Made by a program: the position numbers and the translations under genes. From Yoonia vestfoldensis (GTDB lineage: Bacteria > Pseudomonadota > Alphaproteobacteria > Rhodobacterales > Rhodobacteraceae), in contig NZ_CP021431.1 in NCBI RefSeq assembly GCF_002158905.1, forward strand, positions 3,302,001-3,366,000: 64,000 bases of DNA, given 5' to 3'. The notes under the pieces were generated by a model. The model had not been told where the DNA came from. It saw nothing but the letters and a program-made list of their open reading frames with translations, and searched no databases. Below are positions 53,432 through 62,013 of this stretch, piece after piece (position 1 is the stretch's first letter; every line of letters starts with the position of its first letter).

Positions 53432-56400
53432 ATGCTTTTTAACCGAAAGACGCTCAGTCGGAATATTCAGCCTGCGACGATCCCCGCCGATCACTTGGCC
53501 ACGCTGAACGAATGGGCTGATATGATCCGCTCGGGCCGCGTTTATGCTCTTAAGGAAACCGCCCTGCATGGGCAATTCGCGGTGAAGATAATCGAAGGGG
53601 TACTCGGCTATCACGGGCCTGTGGGAGGGACAGATTACACTGTCTCAGCCGAACAGGGAATTTTGCAGGGCAGTGTCGATCTGGCCCTTGGCCGGTTCGG
53701 TGGCAAGGTCCCGGAAATCCTCGCTCCGTTCGAGTTGAAAGGCGCAAAAACGAAAGACTTGGACGCCATCATGCCCGGGCGGAACAAGACCCCTGTTCAG
53801 CAGGCGTGGGAATACGCCATGAACGCGCGGGGTGTAAAATGGGTGCTTGTCTCGAACATGATAGAGCTGCGCCTCTACGGTTTCGGGGAGGGCACCTCAG
53901 CCTACGAGATGTTCCGCCTCGATCAGTTGACAGACCCGAAAGAATACGCGCGCTTCATGCTGCTCCTATCAGCGGAAAACCTGCTGTCTGGCCGCACGGC
54001 TGATCTGCTGAAAGATAGCCGCCGCGAAGACAAGGACATCACCGACAGCCTGTATCGGGATTACAAAGACCTGCGCCTAAATCTCATGAGCGCTGTCCAG
54101 AAGGCCGATACCTCGATCGCGCCCCTCGATGCGATCGCCGTCGCACAGAAGATCCTCGATCGGGTGCTGTTCATCGCCTTCGCCGAAGATACCGGCCTGC
54201 TGCCCGACAATACCCTGTCACAAGCCTTTGTTACCCGCGACCCCTACAACCCCCGCCCGGTCTGGGACAATTTCCGAGGCCTGTTCAACGCCATCGACAA
54301 GGGCAGTGATGCTCTAAAAATCCCCCGCTACAACGGGGGCCTGTTCCGGCAAGACGACACGATCAACGCCCTGACCCTGCCCGATGATGTGTGCGAGGGG
54401 TTCAAAAAGATTGGCGAGTATGACTTCGCGTCCGAAGTCTCTGTCACTGTGCTGGGCCACATCTTCGAACAATCCATCGCTGACGTTGAGCGCCTTCAGG
54501 CGCAGGCGCGGGGGGAGGAAACAGAAGAAACCAAAGCCACCGGTACCAGCGGGCGACGCAAGCGTGACGGGGTGGTCTACACCCCCGACTACATTGCCCG
54601 CTTCATCGTGGCTGAAACTCTGGGCGCGCACCTCGAAGAAGCCTTCAACGGTATTCTGCGAGCTCATGCCAAGGCCGGGGCCGATCTGTCTGACTATGCC
54701 GCCATACAGTGGCGCAGAAAATCGGCCGAGCTGGAAGCGTGGCAAGCCTACCGAGACCGGCTGAAATCGTTGCGCATTGTCGATCCCGCCTGCGGATCGG
54801 GCGTGTTCCTCATCATGTCCTTCGATTTCCTGAAGGCCGAACTGTCGCGCGTGAACGACAAGATTGCCGAGCTGCGAGGCAAAGATCAACACATTCAGGA
54901 CATGCTCGATCCTGACAGTGAAATCCTGACGAACAACCTTTTCGGGGTGGATGTGAACTCGGAAAGCGTTGAGATCGCCAAGCTGTCGCTTTGGATCAAG
55001 ACCGCCCGTCGCGGCAAGGTTCTGGACAGCCTGTCTGGCAACCTGCGCGTGGGTGATAGCCTGATCGAGGACAGCAACTTCGCCTATCTCGATCACGCTT
55101 TCACTTGGGAAACCGCCTTTCCCAGCGTCTTTGCCGAAGGTGGGTTCGACGTGGTTCTTGGCAATCCACCTTATGTGCGACAGGAAATGTTTTCTGGCCT
55201 CAAACCCTATCTGCAAAGCCGCTTCGAGGTGTATCATGGCGTTGGCGACCTATTCACCTACTTCTTCGAGCGCGGCCTGCGCCTTGTGAAACCGGGTGGG
55301 CGTTTGGGCTACATCTCCTCCAGCACCTTTTTCAAGACCGGCTCGGGCAAGCCGCTGCGTGAATATCTGTTGAAAGAAGCCACCATCGAAAGCGTAGTTG
55401 ATTTTGGCGACCTACAAATATTTGATGGAGTTACCACCTATCCGGCGATCCTGACAATGAAGCGTGGGGCCGCGGCAATAGATCACGAGCTGCGCTTCTG
55501 GAAGGTTGACGCGCTGACCGACGCCAACTTCCAAGCCCGATGGGAAAGTGCGCAAGCGCCTTATCCACAAACAGCCCTTCGGGCTGGATCATGGGAGCTG
55601 GAAAATCCCGTCCTGCGCTCCCTGCGCGAGAAAATCCGTGCGGGCAAAAAGACGCTCAAAGAGGTTTATGGATCGCCACTGCGCGGTATCGTGACCGGCC
55701 TTAACGCCGCCTTTGTGATCGACACGCCCACGAAAGAGCGGATCTGTGCCGATGACCCGTGCTCTGCCGAATTACTCAAGCCCTTCCTAGAGGGCAAGGA
55801 CCTGAAACGATGGCGCGCAGAGCCGCGCGGGCTCTGGCTGATCAAGATCGAAAAAGGATGGACGACACGCACCTATGCGGAAACCGATGAAGACAGAGCA
55901 TGGGAAGCCTTCCGTTCCGACTATCCAGCTTTGGCCTATTGGCTTTATCCATTTGCAGAACGCGCGCGCAAGCGGACCGACAAGGGCGATTTTTGGTGGG
56001 AACTAAGAGCTTGCGCCTATTATGATGCCTTTGACAAGCCTAAAATCGCCTACAAAGATATGGCTGACCGCGCACCATTCCATGTCGATTATGCCGGTTC
56101 CGTTATGGCAAACACAGGCTATTTTATCTCCAGTGATGATCACCACCTTGCATCTTATTTAAATTCAAAACTGTTCTGGTTCACCTATCTAAATGTAAGC
56201 GCACAAATAAGGGGCGGGTTCGTTCGTTTCTTTTCCGATCTTCTCAAAGAAATGCCTGTCCCTGAATGGTCGGAGGAACAGAAAGAGGAGCTTACAAGGC
56301 TATCTGACAGTGCCCACAAGTCGGCAAAAACCTGCCTCAAACTCCAAACCGCTCTCACCCGCCGTATCCCCGACCTCTGTCCGCCAGACCGCGAGCCAAA

Positions 56401-56656
56401 GCTCACCACCAAGCTCAAGGAATGGTGGACCCTGCCGGACTTCGCCACCTTCCGGGCCGAGGTGAACAAAGCGTTCAAGACCGATATTCCATTGGGCGAA
56501 CGCTCCGACTGGGAAGACTGGATTACCCGTGACCGCGCCGAGATCGTCCGCCTCACCGCCGAAATCGCTCAGGCCGAAGCCCAGATCGACAGTATCGTGT
56601 ACGGCCTGTTCGACCTGACACCTGACGAAATCGCGCTGCTGGAAAGCGTGGTATAG
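53432..56656 (+). CDS. Single-chain type IIG restriction-modification enzyme
   Basis: The 1074-residue protein has a nuclease of PD-(D/E)xK type near the N-terminus (SVDLALG with D83, APFELKG with E101 and K103, and PVQQAWEYAM). A helical linker follows. The adenine methyltransferase domain has motif I VDPACGSGVFLI near 449 and motif IV NPPY near 577. The remaining ~400 residues would hold the target-recognition domain. It should cut unmethylated DNA and modify its own site in one polypeptide. It is the element's evident defence gene, read opposite to the surrounding genes. Confidence 0.88.
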   Translation: MLFNRKTLSRNIQPATIPADHLATLNEWADMIRSGRVYALKETALHGQFAVKIIEGVLGYHGPVGGTDYTVSAEQGILQGSVDLALGRFGGKVPEILAPFELKGAKTKDLDAIMPGRNKTPVQQAWEYAMNARGVKWVLVSNMIELRLYGFGEGTSAYEMFRLDQLTDPKEYARFMLLLSAENLLSGRTADLLKDSRREDKDITDSLYRDYKDLRLNLMSAVQKADTSIAPLDAIAVAQKILDRVLFIAFAEDTGLLPDNTLSQAFVTRDPYNPRPVWDNFRGLFNAIDKGSDALKIPRYNGGLFRQDDTINALTLPDDVCEGFKKIGEYDFASEVSVTVLGHIFEQSIADVERLQAQARGEETEETKATGTSGRRKRDGVVYTPDYIARFIVAETLGAHLEEAFNGILRAHAKAGADLSDYAAIQWRRKSAELEAWQAYRDRLKSLRIVDPACGSGVFLIMSFDFLKAELSRVNDKIAELRGKDQHIQDMLDPDSEILTNNLFGVDVNSESVEIAKLSLWIKTARRGKVLDSLSGNLRVGDSLIEDSNFAYLDHAFTWETAFPSVFAEGGFDVVLGNPPYVRQEMFSGLKPYLQSRFEVYHGVGDLFTYFFERGLRLVKPGGRLGYISSSTFFKTGSGKPLREYLLKEATIESVVDFGDLQIFDGVTTYPAILTMKRGAAAIDHELRFWKVDALTDANFQARWESAQAPYPQTALRAGSWELENPVLRSLREKIRAGKKTLKEVYGSPLRGIVTGLNAAFVIDTPTKERICADDPCSAELLKPFLEGKDLKRWRAEPRGLWLIKIEKGWTTRTYAETDEDRAWEAFRSDYPALAYWLYPFAERARKRTDKGDFWWELRACAYYDAFDKPKIAYKDMADRAPFHVDYAGSVMANTGYFISSDDHHLASYLNSKLFWFTYLNVSAQIRGGFVRFFSDLLKEMPVPEWSEEQKEELTRLSDSAHKSAKTCLKLQTALTRRIPDLCPPDREPKLTTKLKEWWTLPDFATFRAEVNKAFKTDIPLGERSDWEDWITRDRAEIVRLTAEIAQAEAQIDSIVYGLFDLTPDEIALLESVV

Positions 56657-56953
56657 CGTGAAGGTCGGCTTCAGGGCACCGCCGCAGACACGCGGCGGCC
56701 CTGTGCGCCTATGCACTTTGCATTGCATTCGGTTTTTCAAATCGAAAAAAACGCGCGGAGGTGGCGCGGCGGCGGCCCCGCGAGCGGGGGGTCTCCCGGA
56801 GGGGACCCAAGGGGTGGGGGTCTGGGGGCGCCCTGCGGCCCCCCCCTGTGCGCAAGGCGGTGCGCCCGCTCTGTTGTGGTGCGCTCCCGGGACAGGCGCA
56901 CCAGCGGTGCACTGTGCGGCCCTGTGGCGATGGGGCTCAGCGGCGCGGTTCGA
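56657..56953. other. GC-rich structured gap, no gene supported
   Basis: This ~300-base stretch follows the restriction gene. It has strong hairpin potential: GGGTC/GACCC around 56790-56810, and GGTGCGCC (56859-56866) pairing with GGCGCACC (56895-56902). C and G runs and a GTGGGGGTCTGGGGGC tract are present. It could be a packaging, transfer or replication-structure site, but no known motif is seen. Confidence 0.45.
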
Positions 56954-57220
56954 TCATTCCGAGGGGGCTTCGCGTATCCGCTTATGCAGCCGCTTCACCT
57001 GCGCCTTCAGAGCGACGTTTTCAGCAACAAGCTCAGCGGCCTGCACGTCGGTCAGGATCGCGCGGGACCACTGGTGAAGCTCGACAGATAGCTGGATCAT
57101 GGGCGCAAGGTCGGCGGGTGCGACTTTACCTGAGGTCCGGAGACCTATCACACGTTTCTGCAGCTCATGCGTTTCCTGCGCGGCAGCTTGAGCCCACTCA
57201 ATTCTCGATCGAAACTGCAT
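56954..57220 (-). CDS. Small helical hypothetical protein, 88 aa
   Basis: It runs MQFRSRIEWAQAAAQETHELQKRVIGLRTSGKVAPADLAPMIQLSVELHQWSRAILTDVQAAELVAENVALKAQVKRLHKRI, all helical and ending in a short coiled coil. AGAGGTG lies upstream of the ATG. It is the last gene of the leftward cargo operon and is separated from the next by the iteron array. I recognise no family. Confidence 0.65.
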   Translation of the reverse strand: MQFRSRIEWAQAAAQETHELQKRVIGLRTSGKVAPADLAPMIQLSVELHQWSRAILTDVQAAELVAENVALKAQVKRLHKRIREAPSE

Positions 57221-57330
57221 CGCGGCACCTCTGATCTCCGACTACCAGAGCGAAGCACCAATAGACAACTGATTGGAACACTCAGTAAGGTCGGGGCGGC
57301 CGCATCGCGGTCGCCATGTACTTCCTGTTC

Positions 57331-57492
57331 ATTTCCAAGGTTATTATTTCCAAGGTTATGGGGGTGGGAAATTTCCACTAGGGGAGGTGGCGTTTCTCCA
57401 CTAGGGGGGTAGGAAATTTCCACTAGGGAGATGTGGCGTTTGACAACATGGGCCTGTTGCGTTTCACCACAGGGGCTGTTGCAATTTACAAC
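57331..57492. repeat. Iteron array, candidate origin of replication of the element
   Basis: Six 15-bp imperfect inverted repeats of the form GTKGNRWTTYNCMAC (third base A in one copy) start at 57364, 57387, 57409, 57433, 57456 and 57478, a 22-24 base period or about two helical turns. A degenerate reverse copy lies at 57511. Two tandem copies of ATTTCCAAGGTTAT (57331 and 57346) precede them. This resembles iteron origins and lies in the only gene-free stretch (57221-57585) near the primase operon. Confidence 0.75.
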
Positions 57493-57585
57493 CGTGGACG
57501 TCTGCCAGTGGTTGTAGAAATGCCGTGGCAGTAGCAGTGTTTGAAACTGGCGAGTTTTGCGCAAGGCGCAGCACCCGCCGAACCT

Positions 57586-57879
57586 TTAAGTTTCAGCGAA
57601 CAGGGCCGCGCGGATTACGTCGATGCCCATGCAGCGCACCGCGTCGGGGACGAGGCGGACGTTGCGTAAGCGTACCCTCGCGCCACACATTCTTCTCACA
57701 ACCTGCTCGGCGTCGGTCTCTGCTGCGTTGTGGGGCGGATCGTCGGTCAGCTGCGGTGACCAGCCGAGCGGGCCGCGCTGTTCGGAATACCAGCGACCGT
57801 GGCGCGGTGCTGCGGCAAAGGCGTCAGCGATCGTGCGCGCCAATTCCATTTGTTGCGGGGTTCGGATGCGCAGCGTCAT
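57586..57879 (-). CDS. Hypothetical protein, 97 aa
   Basis: The start MTLRIRTPQQMELARTIADAFAAAPRHGRWYSEQRG follows a GGGGG tract. Three or four cysteines are scattered (MCGARVRL, AVRCMG). It overlaps the gene before it by 4 bases in the leftward operon. No family is recognised. Confidence 0.65.
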   Translation of the reverse strand: MTLRIRTPQQMELARTIADAFAAAPRHGRWYSEQRGPLGWSPQLTDDPPHNAAETDAEQVVRRMCGARVRLRNVRLVPDAVRCMGIDVIRAALFAET

Positions 57880-58592
57880 TGTGTGCCCCCTTCGGACAGT
57901 TTGTGTTCGTCTTTCAGCGTAGCAGGCGCGGCGGCCTCGAAGCGTGAGTTTGCTTCCTGAACAGCTTTCGCCCAACCGGTTGCGCCGCTGCGGGCACCGG
58001 TTGCTTCTTCCATTGAAATGTCACATGGCCCGAACTCAGCCTCGCCTGCGAGCCGTTCCTCAATGGAGGCTATCCTCATTCGTGGTGGTAGAGCTTTCAG
58101 GATGGCCAGCGCGGCCGCGACGGGTGTGTCGGTTTCCAGCGCGAGAACGAGCGCTTGTTCAACATGATCAGCTGCAGCGTCTGCAGTCACGATCTGCCGG
58201 ATGCGGTCTGCCTCGGCCTTTGCGGCGGCATCTGCAATCGCCCTGGGCGGCAAGCCCAAGTCGGCTCCTGCAGGCAAGTCGCGCAGTAGTCCATTGATCT
58301 GCATTGCGGTCATGTCGGTCCGAAGCGCGAGTGAAAAGGCGGCCTCAGTCTTGCCTCGTGCCGTTGGGTTGCGCAGCACGGCCCCGAGCCGGGTGCGGAG
58401 GGCCTCTGCGGGGGTTGGGCCTGCAGCGGGCGTGGGCGTTGCCTGTGGCGCCGATGGGACCGCCTCGGAGGCAGTGCGACGTGACTGGAAGACAGGCGTG
58501 TCAAACCTCAGATCGGTGATCCCTTTCGCGCGAATTTCCGCGTTGGCGCGGGCGGCGATCATGTCAGGATGGTCTGCGATGTATCGCGTCAT
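57876..58592 (-). CDS. Hypothetical protein with two internal repeats like phage-protease tails
   Basis: The 238-residue protein has a proline-rich N-terminal part and two related segments, AAFSLALRTDMTAMQINGLLRDLP and QALVLALETDTPVAAALAILKALP, spaced about 45 residues. The LALxTDxxxxxxxxxLxxLP pattern resembles the C-terminal helical tail of phage S49-type head-maturation proteases. No catalytic part is present, so it might be a remnant or a standalone scaffold-like module. Confidence is low. Confidence 0.6.
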   Translation of the reverse strand: MTRYIADHPDMIAARANAEIRAKGITDLRFDTPVFQSRRTASEAVPSAPQATPTPAAGPTPAEALRTRLGAVLRNPTARGKTEAAFSLALRTDMTAMQINGLLRDLPAGADLGLPPRAIADAAAKAEADRIRQIVTADAAADHVEQALVLALETDTPVAAALAILKALPPRMRIASIEERLAGEAEFGPCDISMEEATGARSGATGWAKAVQEANSRFEAAAPATLKDEHKLSEGGTQ

Positions 58593-59055
58593 TTATTTCT
58601 CCCTTGGCGAGCCGAGCCTTGGCGGCCTCGGTCTGTTTTTCCATTCTGGCAAGCGACTTTTCGATCATCGCACTCAGGTTGGCGTGGTTATCGGGATCGT
58701 CCGGATAAACATTCGAGGGTATTTTGCGCATTTCCTCCACAACCATCACACCGAATTCGTCCATGACCTCTCCCGGCACATGGACCTCGATCAGTTCGTC
58801 CATTTTCCGCTTGATCCGGAGCTCCGTCTCTCGCGTCCGCGCCCGCGTGGCGGCATTCCCGCGCGCTTGTTCCAGAGCCTCGTCAGCTTTAATTTCATAG
58901 TAATTAATGGCACCGCGGATGACGGAAATGAGCGGATACCGTCCGGGCCCGTCCGTCTCGATGAAGCCCATCTCTCTCAATTTTCCAATTTGTCGAATGC
59001 TGACGCCGAGCAGCCGCGCGGCCTGCGATAGAGTGAGGTGCTGAACTTTCTGCAT
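58564..59055 (-). CDS. Nu1-like terminase small subunit (DNA-packaging protein)
   Basis: The start MQKVQHLTLSQAARLLGVSIRQIGKLREMGFIET follows GAGGAGA and forms a winged helix-turn-helix like lambda Nu1. A helical linker follows (AINYYEIKADEALEQARGNAATRARTRETELRIKRKMDELIEV) and a C-terminal helical part. The order and size (163 residues) match Nu1/TerS proteins, which recognise packaging sites. No large terminase is near it, a pattern known from phage satellites that borrow a helper's packaging motor. A generic MerR/Nu1-type regulator is the alternative. Confidence 0.7.
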   Translation of the reverse strand: MQKVQHLTLSQAARLLGVSIRQIGKLREMGFIETDGPGRYPLISVIRGAINYYEIKADEALEQARGNAATRARTRETELRIKRKMDELIEVHVPGEVMDEFGVMVVEEMRKIPSNVYPDDPDNHANLSAMIEKSLARMEKQTEAAKARLAKGEINDAIHRRPS

Positions 59056-59073
59056 ACATTCTCCTCTCAATTT

Positions 59074-59178
59074 GCCCTCGGCGAACGCGCCGCCGAGGGC
59101 GTGGGTGCGCCCGTCGATCCTTGGGCATTTCCCCCCTTGGGGATAAGGTGGCGCTCGCGGCTCACCAACGCGAGCGCC
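59074..59178. other. Two GC-rich hairpins in the 193-base gap upstream of the Nu1-like gene
   Basis: GCCCTCGGC (59074-59082) pairs with GCCGAGGGC (59092-59100). GGCGCTCGCG (59150-59159) pairs with CGCGAGCGCC (59169-59178). They lie between two leftward genes and have no T tail, so they may be attenuators or processing sites. Confidence 0.55.
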
Positions 59179-59248
59179 CAGCCGGGTGCGGGAGAGAGAT
59201 CGCCCCGACCAACGCGCACACCGCCATGAGAGGTGCGCGCGTAATTCA

Positions 59249-59788
59249 TCAGCTCAGCGCGTCGTCGCCTGCGAGGACGGCGCGAGGATCAGCGTCGGCG
59301 CGACGCTGAACATGCAGTCCGACGGCTTCGGCGGAGCGGATCGCAGCCTCTTCTGCCAACTCGAGGTCGAGAAGATCCTCGTCGATGCGGTGGAGGGCGG
59401 CTTCACGCTCTTCGGCCGAGATCGGTTTCGCCTCGTTCGAATATGCGGGTTCCAGCATCGCGGCGAGCTGGTCGCGGAAGGTTGCGCGGCTGGCGCCGAT
59501 CAACAGGCCCATCAAGACGCCGTTCTGCGGAATGGTCCAAGCGGGAGCCTCCGCCCGGGTCAGGCTGCGGACATTCGTTTCCCGCATGGCAATCGCGATT
59601 AGCTCGTCAATGTCGCGGTCGAGTGCGGCGAGGGCTTCGTCCTTGGGCACCGGCCGCGACGCAAGCTCGTCGCGCTCGTCGAGCAGGCGCAAGCGGCGCA
59701 TCCTGAGCTCTGCAAGGCCGTCGCTGATGGCAGCCGTGGCCTTCTTCTGCCCGGCCAGCAGTTTGCCAATGTCGCCAATGATGTTCAT
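59249..59788 (-). CDS. Helical hypothetical protein, 179 aa
   Basis: It runs MNIIGDIGKLLAGQKKATAAISDGLAELRMRRLRLLDERDELASRPV and contains coiled-coil stretches near both ends. It overlaps the preceding gene by 4 bases. No family is recognised; position in the operon suggests a role in replication or packaging of the element. Confidence 0.65.
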   Translation of the reverse strand: MNIIGDIGKLLAGQKKATAAISDGLAELRMRRLRLLDERDELASRPVPKDEALAALDRDIDELIAIAMRETNVRSLTRAEAPAWTIPQNGVLMGLLIGASRATFRDQLAAMLEPAYSNEAKPISAEEREAALHRIDEDLLDLELAEEAAIRSAEAVGLHVQRRADADPRAVLAGDDALS

Positions 59789-60210
59789 GCCGCGCCCCCT
59801 TGCTGGATCATTCCAAGACCGCCCGGCATCCGCGCGCCGGCATATCCTTCCGCGTCGCCAATCACCTCCTCCGGCACCGGGAGACCATGCTCACGGGCGA
59901 ATTCGCGGCAGCGGGTTTCGAGGGTCTTGGCGGCTTGGAAGCCCGCGCTGGCGTTTTGCCGCCGGTCTTCGAGGTCGGTAATGGTCTCGTCGAGGTCGGC
60001 GATGCGGGCCTCAAGGCGCTTCACTTCCGCCTCCACACCACCACGGTCGCTGTAGTCGCGACCCGTTGTCAGCCTTTCCACCCGCTCCGCAGCGCGGTGG
60101 CGCTCGTCGCGGACAGTGCGCAGGCGGTCGGCAAGCTCGCGGGTCGCAAGGTGGCGGGAGGTGGCGATCTCGCCTAAATGGCGAAGGCGGTTGAGGCTGT
60201 TGAAGTGCAT
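59785..60210 (-). CDS. Coiled-coil hypothetical protein, 141 aa
   Basis: The start MHFNSLNRLRHLGEIATSRHL follows AGGAGA. Residues about 45-105 (VEAEVKRLEARIADLDETITDLEDRRQNASAGFQAAKTLE) are a long coiled coil. The C-terminal LPVPEEVIGDAEGYAGARMPGG has no family I know. It is translationally coupled to the next gene. Confidence 0.65.
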   Translation of the reverse strand: MHFNSLNRLRHLGEIATSRHLATRELADRLRTVRDERHRAAERVERLTTGRDYSDRGGVEAEVKRLEARIADLDETITDLEDRRQNASAGFQAAKTLETRCREFAREHGLPVPEEVIGDAEGYAGARMPGGLGMIQQGGAA

Positions 60211-60285
60211 GAGATTTCTCCTGTTTCGCCAAAGATGCCCAAGTCGGCACAGCATTTCGACCGCCCCAAAACGCTGTGCCCCGTT

Positions 60286-60849
60286 TCACTCCTCACGAGT
60301 TATGATTTTGCGGATCGTTTCGGCATGTAAAACTTTGTGCCCTGCGCGATCGAGGAGGGCGAAGGTTTGGCCCTCTGCGTCCCGCTCGTGACGCGCTGCC
60401 CCCCATCGGGTCCATCGGGTGACGATTAGGCGTCCTGCTGCGGTCGCCGAAAGGTCGACGTATGGCGGAAGCCGCGCGACGTAGCGCAGCGCCGCATTCC
60501 GCTCCGCGATCCGGTGCGCATCCCGCGCCGACGCTCTCCCTCCCTCGGAAAGGCCCAGCCACTTTTGCAGCGAAACACCTTCGCCATCCGTGACCCACTG
60601 GGCAAGGTCACGGCCAATGGCCCGCGCTTTCGGGTAGGGCGCCATCGCAAGCCATTCCGCTGCCTCCCATAGGCTGCGCATTGCCTCGAGCCCCAGTGAT
60701 GTTTCAGGAACGGGATCGTCGATCTGTTTCAAGACCTGTTCAAACGGCACAGGCGGCCCGAATGCCCGTGGGCGGTCAATCCCGTCGATGGCGCTCGGGA
60801 CCGGTTGCATCACGTTTTTCAACGAGTTGTCGGTGTGATTTTTGCTCAT
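60286..60849 (-). CDS. Hypothetical protein, 187 aa
   Basis: It is largely helical, with MRSLWEAAEWLAMAPYPKARAIGRDLAQWVTDGEG in the middle. It sits between the primase-like gene and the coiled-coil gene and shares their orientation. No motif or family is recognised. Confidence 0.6.
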   Translation of the reverse strand: MSKNHTDNSLKNVMQPVPSAIDGIDRPRAFGPPVPFEQVLKQIDDPVPETSLGLEAMRSLWEAAEWLAMAPYPKARAIGRDLAQWVTDGEGVSLQKWLGLSEGGRASARDAHRIAERNAALRYVARLPPYVDLSATAAGRLIVTRWTRWGAARHERDAEGQTFALLDRAGHKVLHAETIRKIITREE

Positions 60850-60945
60850 ACACAGACCTCCGCACAGATCACCAACGCCGCACCTGTGGATACGGCAGGA
60901 GTGAGGGAGTGTTTTCTTTTCAAATTGAACTTGAAGGTCTTCATC

Positions 60946-62013
60946 TCAATGCCCCCCCGGTCTTTGGGTGGGGGGAGCGGGTGTATAGTGATTGTGCCCA
61001 GAAGTGGGCAGTCTATCGGATAGCCGATAAAGCCCCGCTTGACGCTTTTCTTTGCTAGGTGAACGCACCTCTTCGATCAGCTTTCGCTCGATAAGTACGT
61101 CACGTGCCATCGCGATCCTGCGTCGAGACCAAGGCGGCGATCCGGCCTCACTCATTGCACGCGGGGCGATGGCAAAATGTTGTCGATTGCCATGCCAGCG
61201 ACGAAAAATCTGGTACAAGACGAAAGCCTCAGGTTGGTCTAGCAGTTGGTCCATCAAAACGTCCTCCAGAGAAAATTGTGGCTTCCGAAGGCCGAGGAAG
61301 TTTCGGCCTGTCGCCTCGTATCGCCAAGCGCTGCGCGCGCACTTCTCGAGTTCAGATAGGGGCAGCGGGTCGGGCATCGCGGTCGCCCATGTGACAACGT
61401 CGTCGAAAAGTTGCTCTACGTCATCGCAGTGCCGCGCCATCGCCATTGCGTAGCGCCATGCCGCGTTGTTCCGCATCCCGGGCAGGACGCCCTCGGCGGC
61501 GCGAGTAGGGCGCAGGTCGAAGGCGCCCTCTCGTATCGTCGGGAGGCCGTCCAAGTCCGCCAGCGATCCGTGCAGGAAGCGGTAGGCCGTCTCCAGATCG
61601 TCCCGCGCGCTTGGCGGGCAGATCGAGAAGCCTTCGCCCAAAACGTCGATTGGCCAATCGTTGAAGGGGCGGATGTGCCGCCCCTCCCGATTATGTGTGT
61701 ACCAGAGTTTGTGCTTACGGCTGGCTGTCTGGATCACCACCGGCGTGTCGCCGAAATGGTCGAGGGCAGCCCCGACCCATGCCGTACCGACGGCATCGAC
61801 GTCGATCTCGACGATGCCCGAGCGCTTGCCCATGAGCAGCCCGAGCCCGTCGGCCGCGCCCAACTCAGTTGATCGCGCCCATGCTCGACTGTGGCGCAGT
61901 GTGGTTTCCTGCCACCGCTTCACGCGCGGCTTCTTGGCCCGGGTATCGACCGGAAAGGTGGGCAGGCCAGCGTCGGCGTAGACCGGCGCGTGATGGCCGA
62001 AGATGGCGGTCAT
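60946..62013 (-). CDS. Primase-polymerase-like protein (AEP/PriCT type)
   Basis: The 355-residue protein starts YADAGLPTFPVDTRAKKPRVKRWQ and carries LGLLMGKRSGIVEIDVDAVG, an archaeo-eukaryotic-primase-type active-site region with the EIDVD acidic pair. KHKLWYTHNREGRHIRP follows. The central part (RNNAAWRYAMAMARHCDDVEQLF) resembles a PriCT primase C-terminal domain. It likely primes replication of the element from an origin such as the iteron array. A helicase module is not present in this gene. Confidence 0.75.
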   Translation of the reverse strand: MTAIFGHHAPVYADAGLPTFPVDTRAKKPRVKRWQETTLRHSRAWARSTELGAADGLGLLMGKRSGIVEIDVDAVGTAWVGAALDHFGDTPVVIQTASRKHKLWYTHNREGRHIRPFNDWPIDVLGEGFSICPPSARDDLETAYRFLHGSLADLDGLPTIREGAFDLRPTRAAEGVLPGMRNNAAWRYAMAMARHCDDVEQLFDDVVTWATAMPDPLPLSELEKCARSAWRYEATGRNFLGLRKPQFSLEDVLMDQLLDQPEAFVLYQIFRRWHGNRQHFAIAPRAMSEAGSPPWSRRRIAMARDVLIERKLIEEVRSPSKEKRQAGLYRLSDRLPTSGHNHYTPAPPTQRPGGH

